This document shows positions 23,231 to 34,187 of a stretch of 64,000 nucleotides of DNA, in pieces. Source of the stretch: Argyresthia goedartella (lineage: Eukaryota > Arthropoda > Insecta > Lepidoptera > Argyresthiidae); contig OX463816.1 in the NCBI GenBank assembly GCA_949825045.1, forward strand, positions 13,015,579 to 13,079,578. The letters run 5' to 3'. A program made the position numbers and the translations under genes. The notes beneath the pieces were generated by a model, which saw nothing but the letters and a program-made list of their open reading frames with translations, searched no databases and was not told where the DNA came from. Each line of letters opens with the position of its first letter. Within the stretch, counting starts at the first letter, position 1.

Positions 23231-23490
23231 GACGAGCCGAATGGCCGAGTCAGCAGTGATCCTGCCTACGAAGACAAGGGTCCGGGTTCGGGTCCCGGTG
23301 GGAGCAATTATTTGTTTGATGAGAACGGATGTTTGTACTTTAGTCATGGTTGTTTATCTATCTAAGTATACTATTTATCAATATAGGTATGTGTATCGTT
23401 GTCTAGTACCTAAGATACAGGGAATCCTAGTTTGGGGCTAGATCAATGTATTGTATTATATTATATTAATATTATTATTATTATTATATT
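23231..23490 (+). mobile_element. tRNA-derived SINE, family B
   Basis: The tRNA-like head starts GACGAGCCGAATGGCCGAG and contains a B-box-like GGGTTCGGGTCCC. The body shared with the other copies (TTTGTTTGATGAGAACGGAT, TAGTCATGGTTGTTTATC, GGGGCTAGATCAATGT) follows, then a (TTA)n tail. A short imperfect direct repeat (TCAAAATGC before, TGAAATGC after the tail) may be the target duplication. Other copies are at 27072-27308 (inverted) and 48255-48480. Confidence 0.85.
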
Positions 23491-26067
23491 GAAATGCTGA
23501 ATGTCAATAACGCGACAACAACGATCGACTTTAGGTTAAACCTTAATAGGTTATAGTCAAAATGGTTGAAATTAAGGATATTACTAATGAAATAAAATAG
23601 TTATTAATCAAAGGAAAAGGGATAACCAGAAACGTCAGGTATTAGATACCGAAAGTGGACCGCCATTGTCACGTCTCCTTCACTTTTCTAGTCGAATCGG
23701 ACCCCAGCTTTCGGTCACAGCCAAGTGACCTTCAGTGAAAGCGTCTTGCCTGACCGGATAGCTGCACAGTGACGCCAAAACTAAAACTAAATAAAATAAA
23801 AACCGGTTCCATTTTACCAGCCAGTATGTTGTTTTTACCGTAGCTATACATGTAAACTGTATCGATAGCACCTCTTTTGTGGTGGTGGCAGAAAGGTAAC
23901 TCTGACAAAGTCGGGATGGGTCGAGCGAGACTCGAGATTATTCAAGTTTCTATTTTCATTTAAGCTTATCACCCTCTAAAGTTCGACCTTTACCTAAAAC
24001 TACTTTGATTAAGGAAAAGTGTTAGGGAAAGACGCTAACGCAAAGAGCAGAATTGGAACAGGAGCTGACTAAAACACAATTTACTTAGAGGAATATGCGT
24101 ATTGCTGAGCGTAATGCTAAGTCGTACCTCACTTTACCTATTGTAGTCCGCATAGCGAGACGTGTATATGAGAACAAAGGTAGAAAAGGCATATGTTTTC
24201 AAGCTCCCATAGTTTGTGACATGTATTCATATTATGACAGCTATCCATTCAGCAATCTAAATAAAAGAAATGAAAGTATGAGCTCTGAACCAAACAACAC
24301 TTATTATGCCGGCAATGATATAACAAGCTATTAAATATCCGCGTGTTATTATATTAGTTGTTTTCTTTGGTACGTGAACCTGTTTGGTACATTAATATTT
24401 GGCGTTACATACTCACTTGTGATAAGCAAGGTACCTTACTCACTTGTGATAGGTCTTATTTTTAAAACGATGCTTTATAAGGTTTGTCGCAGGTTTAGTG
24501 ATGTACCTACGTAGGTGGCGCCACGGTGTCGTATTCGCCGGTGAAAGTGTATTATGTATCTGCGCTTGCGCCGGTTTCTCCGGCGATACCTACTACCGCA
24601 GATCTCGAGAGTGGATGCAGATTACGGCTGTGGCAATAACGTAAGCCAATCAGTTGCCATCTATAATGACCGGTGATCCGTGGTAGTTAACTCTGGTAAT
24701 GCCGAAGTTAAGTTGCGATTAGAAATGTTGTTAGTGTCTGGGCTCGTTTTCCAGGTATGGAAATAAACTAAAAGAAAATAAGTACTTTTTTGTAAACTCG
24801 GCTATGGATGTTTTTCACGTATAGTATGTCATAGTACCTTCAAAATGATCTTCCTAAAAACAATGTTCGGTCAGAGGCGGTGTTATTTGTGTGAAAAATA
24901 CATTGGGTTTTAACCTGTTTTTTTCCAAAAGAGAGTAACAACTAAACAAAGAGCAGTTTTTGATAACTCCACACGCTTTTCAGTACATATAGCAAATGAT
25001 ATTTTGAATAGAATAGTAGCCTATCTGTCGTGTTCATATCTCATTAATCTCTTTAATAATGTGGAGATGATCGTATGGTAACCTTATTCCGGATGTGTTT
25101 TGTTTTGCCATGTAAAGATTTCTACCATAACTTGTTTGAAAACTGCTTTCATTTGCTTTTAAAAGCATTTGGAACGAAAATCCCTAATTTTGTTTATCAA
25201 TTCCGAGGCATTATCCAGAGGAGCAACTAACTTAGTGCATAATCTCTGTTTCCGTCAGGATTGAAAAATTTCATAAAGTTTTGAATCTGTCTAAGCTTAC
25301 TTACCTAAGAGCTTCTGCATAATATTAAGTTGAGTCGGAGGAAAGCTCTATTCTCGGAGAGACGTAGAGAAGGATTAAAGGAAATAAGCTAGGCTGCAGA
25401 CAGATTATTTGTGTATTACAGTCAGATATTCTTGCGAATTGTCTCCGTGAATGAGACGTTATGTTGGTATAGCTTTGTTCACCTTGATGCGAACGAGAAC
25501 GAAAACGACACGTAGGACAGTGGAATTTTGAAATGTAAGTAATTTTTTTTGCAGTTTTATTGCAATAAGTAATAAAATTAAAATAAAAACATCGACGTCG
25601 ATAAACTTTTCGATTTGGAAATCGAAAAGTGGATGAGAATGGGTGACCAATCAGTGACTAGAAGTGGTGCCTTTTATTCTTTCAGCCCTCAACCAAACCT
25701 ATATGGATCCTAGACTCACTACTTGACAAGACTATACTATGACTTAGTGCGTTTTTTTTAAAGCTATATTTTAACTTCAGTATGGGGTTTAGAGTGACTT
25801 AGTCTAATGACACAGGTACATTGGTAATTTTAAATTATTGTAATTAATTAATTCCTGGTTGAAAAAAACATCTTTTTTGTAATCAGTACATTGTGAGAAA
25901 CCAATTCACCTCTTCTTTTCTGAATTCATCTACATTGCACCTGTACTTATTTTATCCAATAGGTGAATGGGTGTTGCACAATTCTACATATATTTACCAC
26001 CATCTGTTGATGTTCTTAATTAAAAGGTAGTCAAAATATTGTAATACCGAAATTTACTATATAATAA
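23491..26067. other. Intergenic DNA
   Basis: Frames of 60-80 codons occur (for example 24095-24334 plus), but none shows a domain or supporting features. I see no terminal inverted repeats or SINE boxes in this stretch. Confidence 0.4.
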
Positions 26068-26290
26068 TTCCGTGGTCTAATGAGTTTCACGCTTGCTTCT
26101 CACACAGGAGATGCAGGTTCGATTCTTACTATGTACCAATGTGAGGAAACCTTCACTATTCCATAGCTGCGGCGATGGGCTAGCCCCCTGTCACGCAAAA
26201 TGGAGTATTGAATTGATTTGTGCCTCAAAGTGGGCATAATTGTGCCTCTGCCACCCCGTTTGGGAAAAGGCGTGATGCTATGTTATGTAT
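26068..26290 (+). mobile_element. tRNA-derived SINE, family A (internally deleted)
   Basis: The tRNA-like head (CCGTGGTCTAATGAGTTTCA, then the B box GGTTCGATTC) is followed by CCATAGCTGCGGCGATGGGC, then CCTCTGCCACCCCG and AAAAGGCGTGATGCTATGTT. Compared with the copy at 33721, about 60 bp between the head and the GTGAGGAAACC block are missing. The 3' end is a TATGT-type tail. Confidence 0.85.
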
Positions 26291-26724
26291 AATTTTGCAA
26301 CCTAAAACGGGCCTGAATAATGTTTTGCAAAATAAATTCGTATATTGGACGTTTTATAAGGGCCTGCTGGATATCGAGTACCTAGAGAAATGTGGCTTAC
26401 TCTCTTAGCCCTGTTAGTCATAAATTCCTTCGTAAATATAGAGCATAGTCTACAAGTTAGATCATCAATGATGGTTCTCAGATCATCAGAGGAGAGTTAT
26501 GTTACGTCAAGAAGAGATACGACGGTACATTGTTATCTCAATACAATAGCATTATTTGAATTGTAGCAGACTATTAAGATGTCATGATAATTTGTTCTAT
26601 CATCGCATTGATGCATAATGCTATTGCTTATAAAGATTTAAAGAATGCTATGAATAAAATTTAAAGAAGTGCTACTGCCATGGAAATTGCTAACCATGAC
26701 AGATGTGAGCACTAATAATACCTA

Positions 26725-26881
26725 TACTACTAGGATTTTTTATTTGAGGCCAGAAATGTAAACAAACAGCTGTCATTTTCCAATACAAAAAGTATAATAT
26801 GAATGTCAAAGTCAACGGCTTGGTCTAGAAAATGACAGTTGTTTGTTTACATTTCTGGCCTCAAATAAAAAAAACGCAGTA
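26725..26881. mobile_element. MITE with about 45 bp inverted repeats
   Basis: The arm reading TTTTTTATTTGAGGCCAGAA then ATGTAAACAAACAGCTGTCA is repeated inverted on the right with one internal difference, extending to TTTTC on the inner side. The outer ends diverge slightly. Only about 60 bp separate the arms, so the 157 bp element would fold into one long hairpin. TA dinucleotides at both edges fit a Tc1/mariner-type insertion. There is no coding capacity. Confidence 0.85.
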
Positions 26882-27071
26882 TATAAGTTGTCAGCTCAAA
26901 ACCCATTGCATTTTTGGCATCTGCAATGAAAACTAATACTTTTATATGTAAAATGTAAAATATCAAGAGTTTAATAAAGTATTGGACAGAGTGTAATAGG
27001 CTTCTGAAGTTGTGGTTTCATTGTTTCTGGTTAACATAATCATAATATGTGTAGAGAAGAAGCAATGTGTG

Positions 27072-27308
27072 TAATAATAATAATAATACCTACACACATT
27101 GATCTAGCCCCAAACTAGGATTCCCTGTATATTGGGTACTAGACAACGATACACATACTAATATAGATAAATATTATACTTAGATAAACAACCATGACTA
27201 GGGTACAAACATCCGTTCTCATCAAACAAATATTTGCCCCCACCGGGACTCGAACCCGGGACCCTTGGCATAGGCAGGGTCACTGCCGACTCGGCCATTC
27301 GGGTCGTC
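27072..27308 (-). mobile_element. tRNA-derived SINE, family B
   Basis: This is an inverted copy of the element at 23231. On the minus strand it begins GACGACCCGAATGGCCGAG, has the B box GGGTTCGAGTCCC, carries the same body, and ends CAATGTGTGTAGG with a (TTA)n tail at its low-coordinate end. It is the best preserved head of the three copies. A tRNA-gene scan may flag it, but the long shared body shows that it is a SINE. Confidence 0.9.
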
Positions 27309-27932
27309 AAAATTGGCAAATGTATCAAACTTTTTCCCAATAGTTTGAACTTTGCTTCGGTTTTATTGAAATTTGCTATAGTGCATAAAGAAAATTAACA
27401 AAAGAGAGGCTCTTGTCTAAAATGAGAAACTATCTTATTTATTTTCAGTTAATGATTTATTATTGGGAACAGTTTCTCGGCAATTTTCAACTCCGATACA
27501 GACCATAAAATAAATGTTTAAACTTTAAAACGATGAAAGGCAAATTGATATCCTACATTTCTTTTAATAGGAGTACATACACCCCCGGAGTTCAACTAAA
27601 AATTTGCTTAACCAAGTGCTAGTTCACAATAAACTGTGTTCTCGTGATATGTGTGAATGTAGCGACGAACAATAGTACCGTCAGCAGCGCAGACGCGGCC
27701 GGATCTCTCGACTCAACAGAACTGTGTCAAACCACACCTCGCTTGCGCCACTCGGCTAACCTTTATTCCGTGGTGACAGAGGTGGTTTCGGTAAAGCTTA
27801 CTGGTAAAGGTAAAGTGGTCGTGCTGCACTGTTGACACTGTTTTATCGTCGAATGCTGCAGCCTAGCTGTGGAGCTGTGACGATGACTGATTTACGCCTT
27901 TGTTTTATACTTTACGTTCGTGTGGTTTATGT

Positions 27933-27952
27933 GTTAGACACTGGTGTCTAAC
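27933..27952. repeat. 20-nt palindrome
   Basis: GTTAGACAC and GTGTCTAAC are perfect inverted arms separated by TG. It lies in otherwise unremarkable sequence about 0.75 kb upstream of the GC-rich candidate exon. It could be a transcription-factor site or chance. Confidence 0.7.
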
Positions 27953-28419
27953 GCGTTTACCGAGATTGGTTAGGAAATAGTTTATTGGTAAAAAAATTAT
28001 TTTTAGGTGTATTCTCTTTTTGTCAAGCCTGTTATGTTATGTTTACCCTTGGTTGGGACATTATCATCTGTAGGTATCCTACATCGCGACAATTGGTTCA
28101 ACACCGTGCCTACTGATATCAAACACATATCAAACCTTACTTAGAACAGAAAGATGTAATACTTCATTTTACCTGATTTACATTATGAGCATTTTCTTTT
28201 GCATCTATTGCAACATATTTAATTTGTAACTACTTCGGTATACTAATTAGTTATTCTGTGCCTACCTAGTAAGCCGATGGATAGAACGAACGCATTCTAA
28301 TGTTAAATCTATGGGCTTTCAAAAACACATACTTTACTACATTGGAAATTGCATTCGTATACAACCCGGTTATTAAATTATCTATGCACCTCGTTGGAAT
28401 GAAATGAAATAGCCTTCGG

Positions 28420-28572
28420 CGCAATTCCCACTGAATGGACAAGACAGGACTTGCACGGCATGTTCTATAAAATTAATCGGACTTCAAGGATTTGGTATAC
28501 CGTAAAGAACATACCTTGAAAGCTTATGTCTTATCGTGTCTCTTTCTTGTCTGTTCAGTGGGCATTGCGTCT
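28420..28572. mobile_element. MITE-like inverted-repeat element
   Basis: The left arm GCGCAATTCCCACTGAATGG (then ACAAGACAGG) is matched by the inverted complement of the right arm (GACGCAATGCCCACTGAACA, then GACAAGAAAG), about 27 bp with four or five differences. The element is about 150 bp and non-coding. It sits just upstream of the GC-rich island. Confidence 0.55.
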
Positions 28573-28592
28573 TAGACTGCTCATGAAAGAAA

Positions 28593-28600
28593 TGACGTCA
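28593..28600. promoter_or_regulatory. Consensus CRE (TGACGTCA)
   Basis: The perfect 8 bp palindrome TGACGTCA is the CREB/ATF binding consensus. It lies about 85 bp before the GC-rich island and about 120 bp before the candidate start codon, a plausible promoter position. Function is inferred from the motif only. Confidence 0.4.
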
Positions 28601-28684
28601 CGAACCCAGGTAGCCAGATATTGTGATGTTGTATAGAGGTTCACAATTAATTAAGAGTGGTGGTGTATTGCAGGTGAGGTGAAG

Positions 28685-28714
28685 ATGGCGCGGGCGCGGC
28701 GGGTCTTTCGATGA
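28685..28714 (+). CDS. Nine-codon upstream ORF overlapping the next start
   Basis: ATG at 28685 opens a nine-codon frame (MARARRVFR) whose TGA stop overlaps the candidate main start in the four bases ATGA (28711-28714). If both lie on one mRNA, the main protein would be made by leaky scanning or termination-reinitiation. The peptide itself has no recognisable feature. Confidence 0.3.
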   Translation: MARARRVFR

Positions 28715-29340
28715 GCGGTGCAGGGCTGCCGCACGCGCCGCCGCCCCCGTCCGCCGCCGAGGCGCTGTCGTCGCTGTTGTGGCAGCCCTATGACTGCCGC
28801 TCGCCGCCGCTCCCGCGCTCGCGCACCGATGGCTTCCTTTCCGGCGGCGGCAGCGGCGGCGGCTGCGGCGGCGGCGGGGAACGGCAGTCGCCCCGCGGCG
28901 TCCGACATGCGCGCGCGTCGATCGCGTTTACTCCCCGCCCCGCCATGCGGCTGCCCGTGCCGGCGCCCGCGCCGCTACGCAAGTCCGACTCGGTGTGCGT
29001 GCGCGTCCCAGCGCCACAGGAGCCCATGAACGTGTCCAGTGTGAACATAGTGCAGGTGCAGGATGTATCGTGTAACGTGAACAGTGGAGTGGAGAGAGAG
29101 AGGAGTACTGTCAGCGCGGAGTGCCAGACGGAGGAGCCGGCGCGGCGGCGGCGCACGCGCAGGCCCCGGAGGGCTGAGGAGGTGGCGCCGCCGCCACCCT
29201 ATAGCACGCTGCCGCCGCCGCTGCTGCCGCCCCCGCCGCCGCACCCGGCGCGCCTGCCGCCCCCACCCCCGCCGGGACCCGTCATCACAGCTCTACCCGC
29301 ACAGCATCGCTTCCCCTTCCAACCTATCCCTCTAAGGTAG
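28711..29340 (+). CDS. Candidate host exon: proline-rich protein, unrecognised
   Basis: This 209-codon frame fills a GC- and CpG-rich island unlike anything else in the window. I do not recognise the protein. It has a low-complexity N-terminus (APPPPSAAEALSSLL, a glycine run), then a non-repetitive stretch (EPMNVSSVNIVQVQDVSCNV) that looks like genuine coding sequence. An arginine-rich basic patch (RRRRTRRPRR) follows, then a proline tract with the WW-domain ligand PPPPY. The frame upstream is closed by a TGA at 28675, so if it is coding this exon holds the start codon. A CAG at 28671-28673 could be a splice acceptor. The frame ends at TAG 29338-29340, with AATAAA 31 bp later; CTAAG|GTAGCC at the end could instead be a weak donor. 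GC-rich DNA opens frames on both strands, hence the modest confidence. Confidence 0.5.
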   Translation: MSGAGLPHAPPPPSAAEALSSLLWQPYDCRSPPLPRSRTDGFLSGGGSGGGCGGGGERQSPRGVRHARASIAFTPRPAMRLPVPAPAPLRKSDSVCVRVPAPQEPMNVSSVNIVQVQDVSCNVNSGVERERSTVSAECQTEEPARRRRTRRPRRAEEVAPPPPYSTLPPPLLPPPPPHPARLPPPPPPGPVITALPAQHRFPFQPIPLR

Positions 29341-29370
29341 CCGTCAGCTGTTTTAACTAGATATATAACT

Positions 29371-29376
29371 AATAAA
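29371..29376 (+). terminator. Possible polyadenylation signal
   Basis: AATAAA lies 31 bp after the stop of the candidate exon. This would give a very short 3' untranslated region. In AT-rich DNA the hexamer is common, so the support is positional only. Confidence 0.3.
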
Positions 29377-31290
29377 GACGTAGGTAGTATTGATCGTTTC
29401 GTGGAAAGGTGTCTTACGTTCATTGTGTCGTGTACTGGCACATTCTAATTAGGGAACTTGCGGTGTACAGTTATCTTCTACTGTACGCTATGTAATAAAA
29501 CATCTGACATTTGTGTAAGGCATAAATCGTCTTGTAATAGCGACATAGCATACTCTCGTAACGCGAATAGGCCGTGCGCCGTCGTAGCAGCGCGCGTTGA
29601 AGTCTTTTGTTCGCGTGCTATACTTTCATTTGTATCCTCGCATTTGTGAAGATAATGGAGTAATATCCGCTTTCAACGGTACTCTTACGTCACTTATGTT
29701 AAGATTTATAACGCTCTAATGACTTTAGAAAACGTGTTCCTGTTAGAGTCATCTCGCGCAATATGCAATGACAACCAAAGGGCCAATCGACAATCCTCAC
29801 ACACCTCCGCAGCGATATCGTGAAAGATTCGATGAAGAACAATATTTTATATAAAGTAGATATAACTGAAGAAATGTGGATCAAACGTGTTGTAAATAGA
29901 AATCCGCGAGCGGCAGTGTTTGCCCGAAAGTTGTCATTTCGCTCCATACCGAGCTCTCTGAATACCAAATGCAAACAAAGAAAGTATATCACTAAAAGAG
30001 GTAACAGTGGAGTTTCTACAGTTTGACCACATCTATGCTTCTGCTATACTATTCTCGTGTATGGTTTTGGTTCCCAACCGGGTATAATACTCCTGTTCAA
30101 CAATCTGTCACTTCCATCCAACCATGGTTCGCCAGAAGAGAGACAGAGATAGAGAGATATTTTTATATGCATTTTCATATTAATTATGTCTTAGGATCTT
30201 TCCGTGTTAGTACAAAAAATGTTACACATACATAGTTTAACCTCAAATCAAACGTCAATACATTTTTGTCTTATAAACAAGTGTTAAACTAGAGTTAATT
30301 TTTTTGTGGCAAGACCATATTTATTTCGTGTGTGCGTTTTAATTACGAAGTAGCCTAGTCATGGATATTTGGTTTTTATCTCTAGAACAAAGGGCGCATG
30401 TAGGTATCTGCTTATTTATTTTCGGGGAATAATAAAACGACCGAATAAAAAATTAAGTGAGCGAATGAACATGAACAGCGGCATTTTCTGAAATGAGCGA
30501 AAACATACTGAATTGCGCGACTAAATTATTGATTGGTGCGGCTCAATTACTGAATAGCTTACTGTCTAAGTAAAGACTATCTGGACGAAGTGGTGGGCAG
30601 AGCAGCGAAGCCCCCTTTATCCTCCGTGTTAGGTTAAACATGTATTTATGTTACCCGAAGTTTTCAAGTTGCTGTTTCTAGACTTCTAGTCATGTAATTC
30701 GGTATTTTTTCAGACAAAGCCAGTATTTCTCTTCTCGCTCATATTTTGTCGCTATTAAGTAATTCGGTCAGACTAAACCAGTATTTTTGCTAAGCAATAA
30801 ATGGATTATAGTCATACGTTTAAATAATACCCTTTTTTCTGGGAGTGTGATAGCCCTGATACGTTAAAATCACATCTACACCACACAAAAGGAATATGAT
30901 ATCTACAGAATATTCGCTAGATATAGCTTGTACAGTTGAAAGGATCTCACCTTCGTCAGTTTTTTTTTACTTCGGAAAGCTTTCATTGTGAAATCTTAAC
31001 CGCCATGGGCTTTCTGTATTAGATGTGTGTCCGCCTTTATACGTTGATATGCTATTATTATCCTAAGAAAGTAGGCATATTATTATTTTTCTCTCACTTA
31101 ACTTCTAATAAAAAACCGTAACACTTGATATTATGAAAGAAACGTAACATTTGCGTACACATTTACATACATTATATGTAGGTATACTGCATCACACATT
31201 ATTTAAGGTTTATCGGTTTTATTACATATCGGCAATACTAGCTATGTTACGTATAAATTGGAGTACTATTATCAGGATTCAGTAATTGAC
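29377..31290. other. Intergenic or intronic DNA
   Basis: Only short unsupported frames are present. A fragment of the hairpin-core module lies at 30597-30650 and is listed separately. Confidence 0.4.
30597..30650 (-). repeat. Fragment of the hairpin-core module
   Basis: On the minus strand ACATGTTTAACCTAACACGGA and AGGATAAAGGGGGCTTCGCT match the left half of the core in the miniature elements at 2735 and 46617. Neither outer arm is present. It is a truncated copy. Confidence 0.7.
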
Positions 31291-31331
31291 AGCCTCTGCC
31301 ATCCCATATGGAATAAGGCGTGAAGTTATGT
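31291..31331 (+). repeat. SINE family A 3' end fragment
   Basis: GCCTCTGCCATCCCATATGG and AATAAGGCGTGAAGTTATGTT match the last 40 bp of the family A SINEs. No head is present. Confidence 0.6.
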
Positions 31332-31457
31332 TGAGTACTTCTATTTGGCTTGTGTTTAAACGATTACCAAATAATTCGAAAATTTACTACCAATAAATTC
31401 GAAATGACTGAATGAAATCTGCCAGAATTAGTAAATTATCACTGAATTGTGCCTAGA

Positions 31458-31638
31458 TAAATGATCAACAAAGTTATTTTTATGTTTTGTGTACTAAAGT
31501 TTCTGTTTTAAGTATTTTTTGTTGTTCTTACATGTTCAACATACCACGAAGGATAAAGGGAGCTTCGCTTCGCTCACCCCCTTTACCCTTCACCTAAGCT
31601 ACCGCAGTATTTTGCCCTGATATTTTGGTGATCATTTA
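31458..31638 (+). mobile_element. Miniature element, hairpin-core family, second arm type
   Basis: The core is as in the copy at 2735 (TTTTTTGTTGTTCTTACATG, CGAAGGATAAAGGGAGCTTC, CACCCCCTTTACCCTTCACC). The outer arms are different: TAAATGATCAACAAAGTTA on the left, and the inverted complement TAAATGATCACCAAAATAT on the right. The shared sequence ends at GCCCTGATAT. A further TTATTTTGGTGATCATTA at 31664-31681 may be a duplicated right arm. Confidence 0.7.
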
Positions 31639-31681
31639 CCCATTTTGGCTAAAAAAAAGTTATTTTGGTGATCATTATATT

Positions 31682-33629
31682 TGTTGCCCTTCTATTATAG
31701 TTTATCTTGGTGCATAGCTGCACAAAATTTTCATTCTCCACCATCTTCTAACTAGACTTCCTAGTTTCCTAATGACTTCTCGCTAGTATCATGTTTGCAT
31801 GATCATGATTAAATTTTTTCTACTTTCGTTTGTATGATTCCACTGTTTGTCGGTCACGGTACAGTTAGCCGCGGCGGGGATGGCCTTCTTACATAAGCCG
31901 GTAGATTGTTTCACATATTTACGTGCAAGGTCGGGCGACGCGCGGCCTAATCAAAATCGGCCGAGCACTTGTTTGTGCGATATTATTTTATGCATTTAGC
32001 AATCAGATGCTTTAAGGCGATACCTCGTCCGTGTTAAGGTCCTCGTTACTCCAGGCGGAAAGACCCGCAGTGTGAGAGGTACGGCATCGGAAAAAAATGT
32101 CATAACGTAGCGCTAAACCACACAAAAATTGTTTAAAAATAAACTACGTTATTTTGTTAAAAAGTCTTTAAGGAGAGTTGACGAATACATAATATCTTCA
32201 TTTTGAATGCAGTTCCACGATGAAATTGGTTAGAATTTCAGAATGACAGGAAAAAATAAAACAATTTAGAGGTATTTTCGTAATTAAATTCTATCGAGAA
32301 AATTTCATCCAATCGCTTTTTCTTTAAGTGATAATGTACGGTGATACTTAACCCGTACCACCGTACAATGGTAGTGCGCGAGTTTGACTCGCACTGGACT
32401 GGTTTTATTAATTTCTAGTTCCTGTCAAGTAAAATGAATGAACGTGGGCGCAACACTGCCTGTGTGAAATGGGACGAGCCGTGACGCCCTGTTAAGCTTT
32501 GTTAATAGCATCTCTTCTCTTTCTTTCTGACCCCTCAAATGTCAATACTTACCCCGCAGGACAGGAGCCAAACACAAAATTGTTGCGTTTATCGCATTCA
32601 GATTTAAAAGGTTTTCTCATAGAACTCGTTTGGGCGACTGCCGGCTACTTGCCGACTGGAAAGCGCCGACATGCGCCGCCGTATCGTATGTAGGTTGCGT
32701 AGATTATAGCTTTATTGTTGTTCACGTCTGTTTGATCCACGACTCGCCTCCTTCATTTCCTAACTGTTATCCATATCAAAATCCGCAGAACAAGTAAGTA
32801 CTAAAGCTTATAACGGTGAATCTTGAGGGGCAATATATAGGAACAAAATAACAAACACAAACCATTTTTTTACTCATCTTCTAGGTGTGATCTTACTTGC
32901 GTACGAAAGTATTTGTTCCTAATTGTTTTATAATTAGTTATAACAAATTTCTATAGTTCTAACTAAATGTCAACTAAGTCTTGTATGGGGTAATCAAATT
33001 GTAATAAGTCTAACTTCTTCAAATAATCGGCTCAGAGAAGATTACTAAGCCTTCATCTATTTCACATAATTAGAAATTCATATAAAGAATTTACGACACC
33101 ATTTGTAGAATAACAAACTTTTACTACTTCCTAACTTTTTAACCAAAACATCTCTCAAACGGGCCACTTTAGAAAAATTTACTACAGTTGTTTTGGCTTG
33201 TGTTAGTGTCTTCTTTAGTCTTCTCTAGTGTCTAATTTTATGCATTATATTTTTAAATCACTTCCTCGAAATCTCCAATCCGATTGCCTAATCCTATGCC
33301 TATTCGATTTGTTTGTTCAGAATCAATCCAAAATTAATATTTTGTCATTACATTTTATTGCTCGGTAAATAATGAGTAAGAATACATGAACACTTAAGCG
33401 CAAAGGCGAATAATTGTGGCAAATATAAAAGTATTAAAAAGTGCCAGGGAAATCAAGCGAATACGCCAAATCTCAAAAATTACCGATTAGGAATGTAAAC
33501 CACATCAATTCCAGGACAAGGTCTTAAGTTCCTCTGAGCCATACGTCATTTGTAAGGGAGGGAAAATATTACGTACTCATTTGTTAAAGTGACGTAGTGT
33601 GTAAAAGAAAGGTGTAGTAATATTTTAAG
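31682..33629. other. Intergenic DNA
   Basis: No supported gene is seen. A short inverted fragment of the dispersed repeat found at 22.3 kb lies at 32352-32407. Confidence 0.4.
32352..32407 (-). repeat. Fragment of the 22.3 kb dispersed repeat
   Basis: On the minus strand CCAGTCCAGTGCGAGTCAAA, CTCGCGCACTACCATTG and TACGGTGGTACGGG resemble the left part of the copy at 22305, rearranged and shortened. Confidence 0.55.
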
Positions 33630-33633
33630 TGGC

Positions 33634-34050
33634 TGTAAAGGACATTATTCTCAACAAATTTTACTATAAAGCCGATTTGATCAGAGCACTTTTATTGTTC
33701 ACTTCTCCAGGACAATAATGAGCTCCGAGGTCTAATGGGTTTCACGCTTGCTTCTCACACAGGAGATGCAGGTTCGATTCCTGACCAATGAGATAATTCA
33801 TTTATCTGAAGTACATTATACGGGCTTTCTAACCTGTCATGGAAAACATCGTGAGGAAACCTTCATTACTCCATAGCTGCGGCGATGGGCTAGCCCCCTG
33901 TCACGCAAAATGGGGTATTGAATGACTAGCTCAAAGTGGGCACAATTGTGCCTCTGCCACCTCGTATGGGAAAAGGCGTGACGCTATGTTATGTTAAAGT
34001 TGCTCAGATCAAATCGGCTTCATAGTAAAAGTTGTTCTGAATGATGTCTC
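33634..34050. mobile_element. Inverted-repeat element carrying a nested SINE
   Basis: The left flank TTTTACTATAAAGCCGATTT (then GATCAGAGCAC) is matched by the inverted complement of the right flank (TTTTACTATGAAGCCGATTT, then GATCTGAGCAAC). Weaker similarity continues outward through GACATTATTC/GACATCATTC. Arms of about 50 bp thus bracket the family A SINE at 33721-33996. Without the SINE the host element would be a MITE of about 140 bp. Confidence 0.7.
33721..33996 (+). mobile_element. tRNA-derived SINE, family A, full copy
   Basis: The head AGCTCCGAGGTCTAATGGG has a B box GGTTCGATTCCT. The body runs through GAGATAATTCATTTATCTGA, CATCGTGAGGAAACCTTCAT and CATAGCTGCGGCGATGGGC to CTCTGCCACCTCGTATGGG. 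The tail is GACGCTATGTTATGTTA. It inserted into an inverted-repeat element, so it is the younger of the two. I found no clear target duplication. Confidence 0.9.
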
Positions 34051-34187
34051 TAACGACCCCCTCTATTGCAACCTAGTGTAGGAAATCTGTCACTTAGTTT
34101 AAATGTATGTTAGTGAATAAGGGTGCTGGTTATTATAACGTTATTAATTTACTATGCACAGCACATGCACAGGGACCTTGATGTCTA

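Noticed and set aside
27240..27308. Possible tRNA gene (also at 48255, 33721, 39951 and 63100)
   Set aside because: Each has a B-box-like motif, but all continue into bodies shared between copies and end in simple tails, so they are SINE heads, not tRNA genes.
27600..27840. A first exon with a donor at GGTAAAGG near 27805
   Set aside because: The 63-codon frame has no recognisable content and no initiator or acceptor partner I could identify.
28651..29441. Overlapping minus-strand and alternative plus-strand frames of 80-122 codons in the GC-rich island
   Set aside because: GC-rich sequence lacks stops in many frames. Their products are compositionally biased arginine/proline/alanine strings without a non-repetitive segment like that in the 28711 frame.
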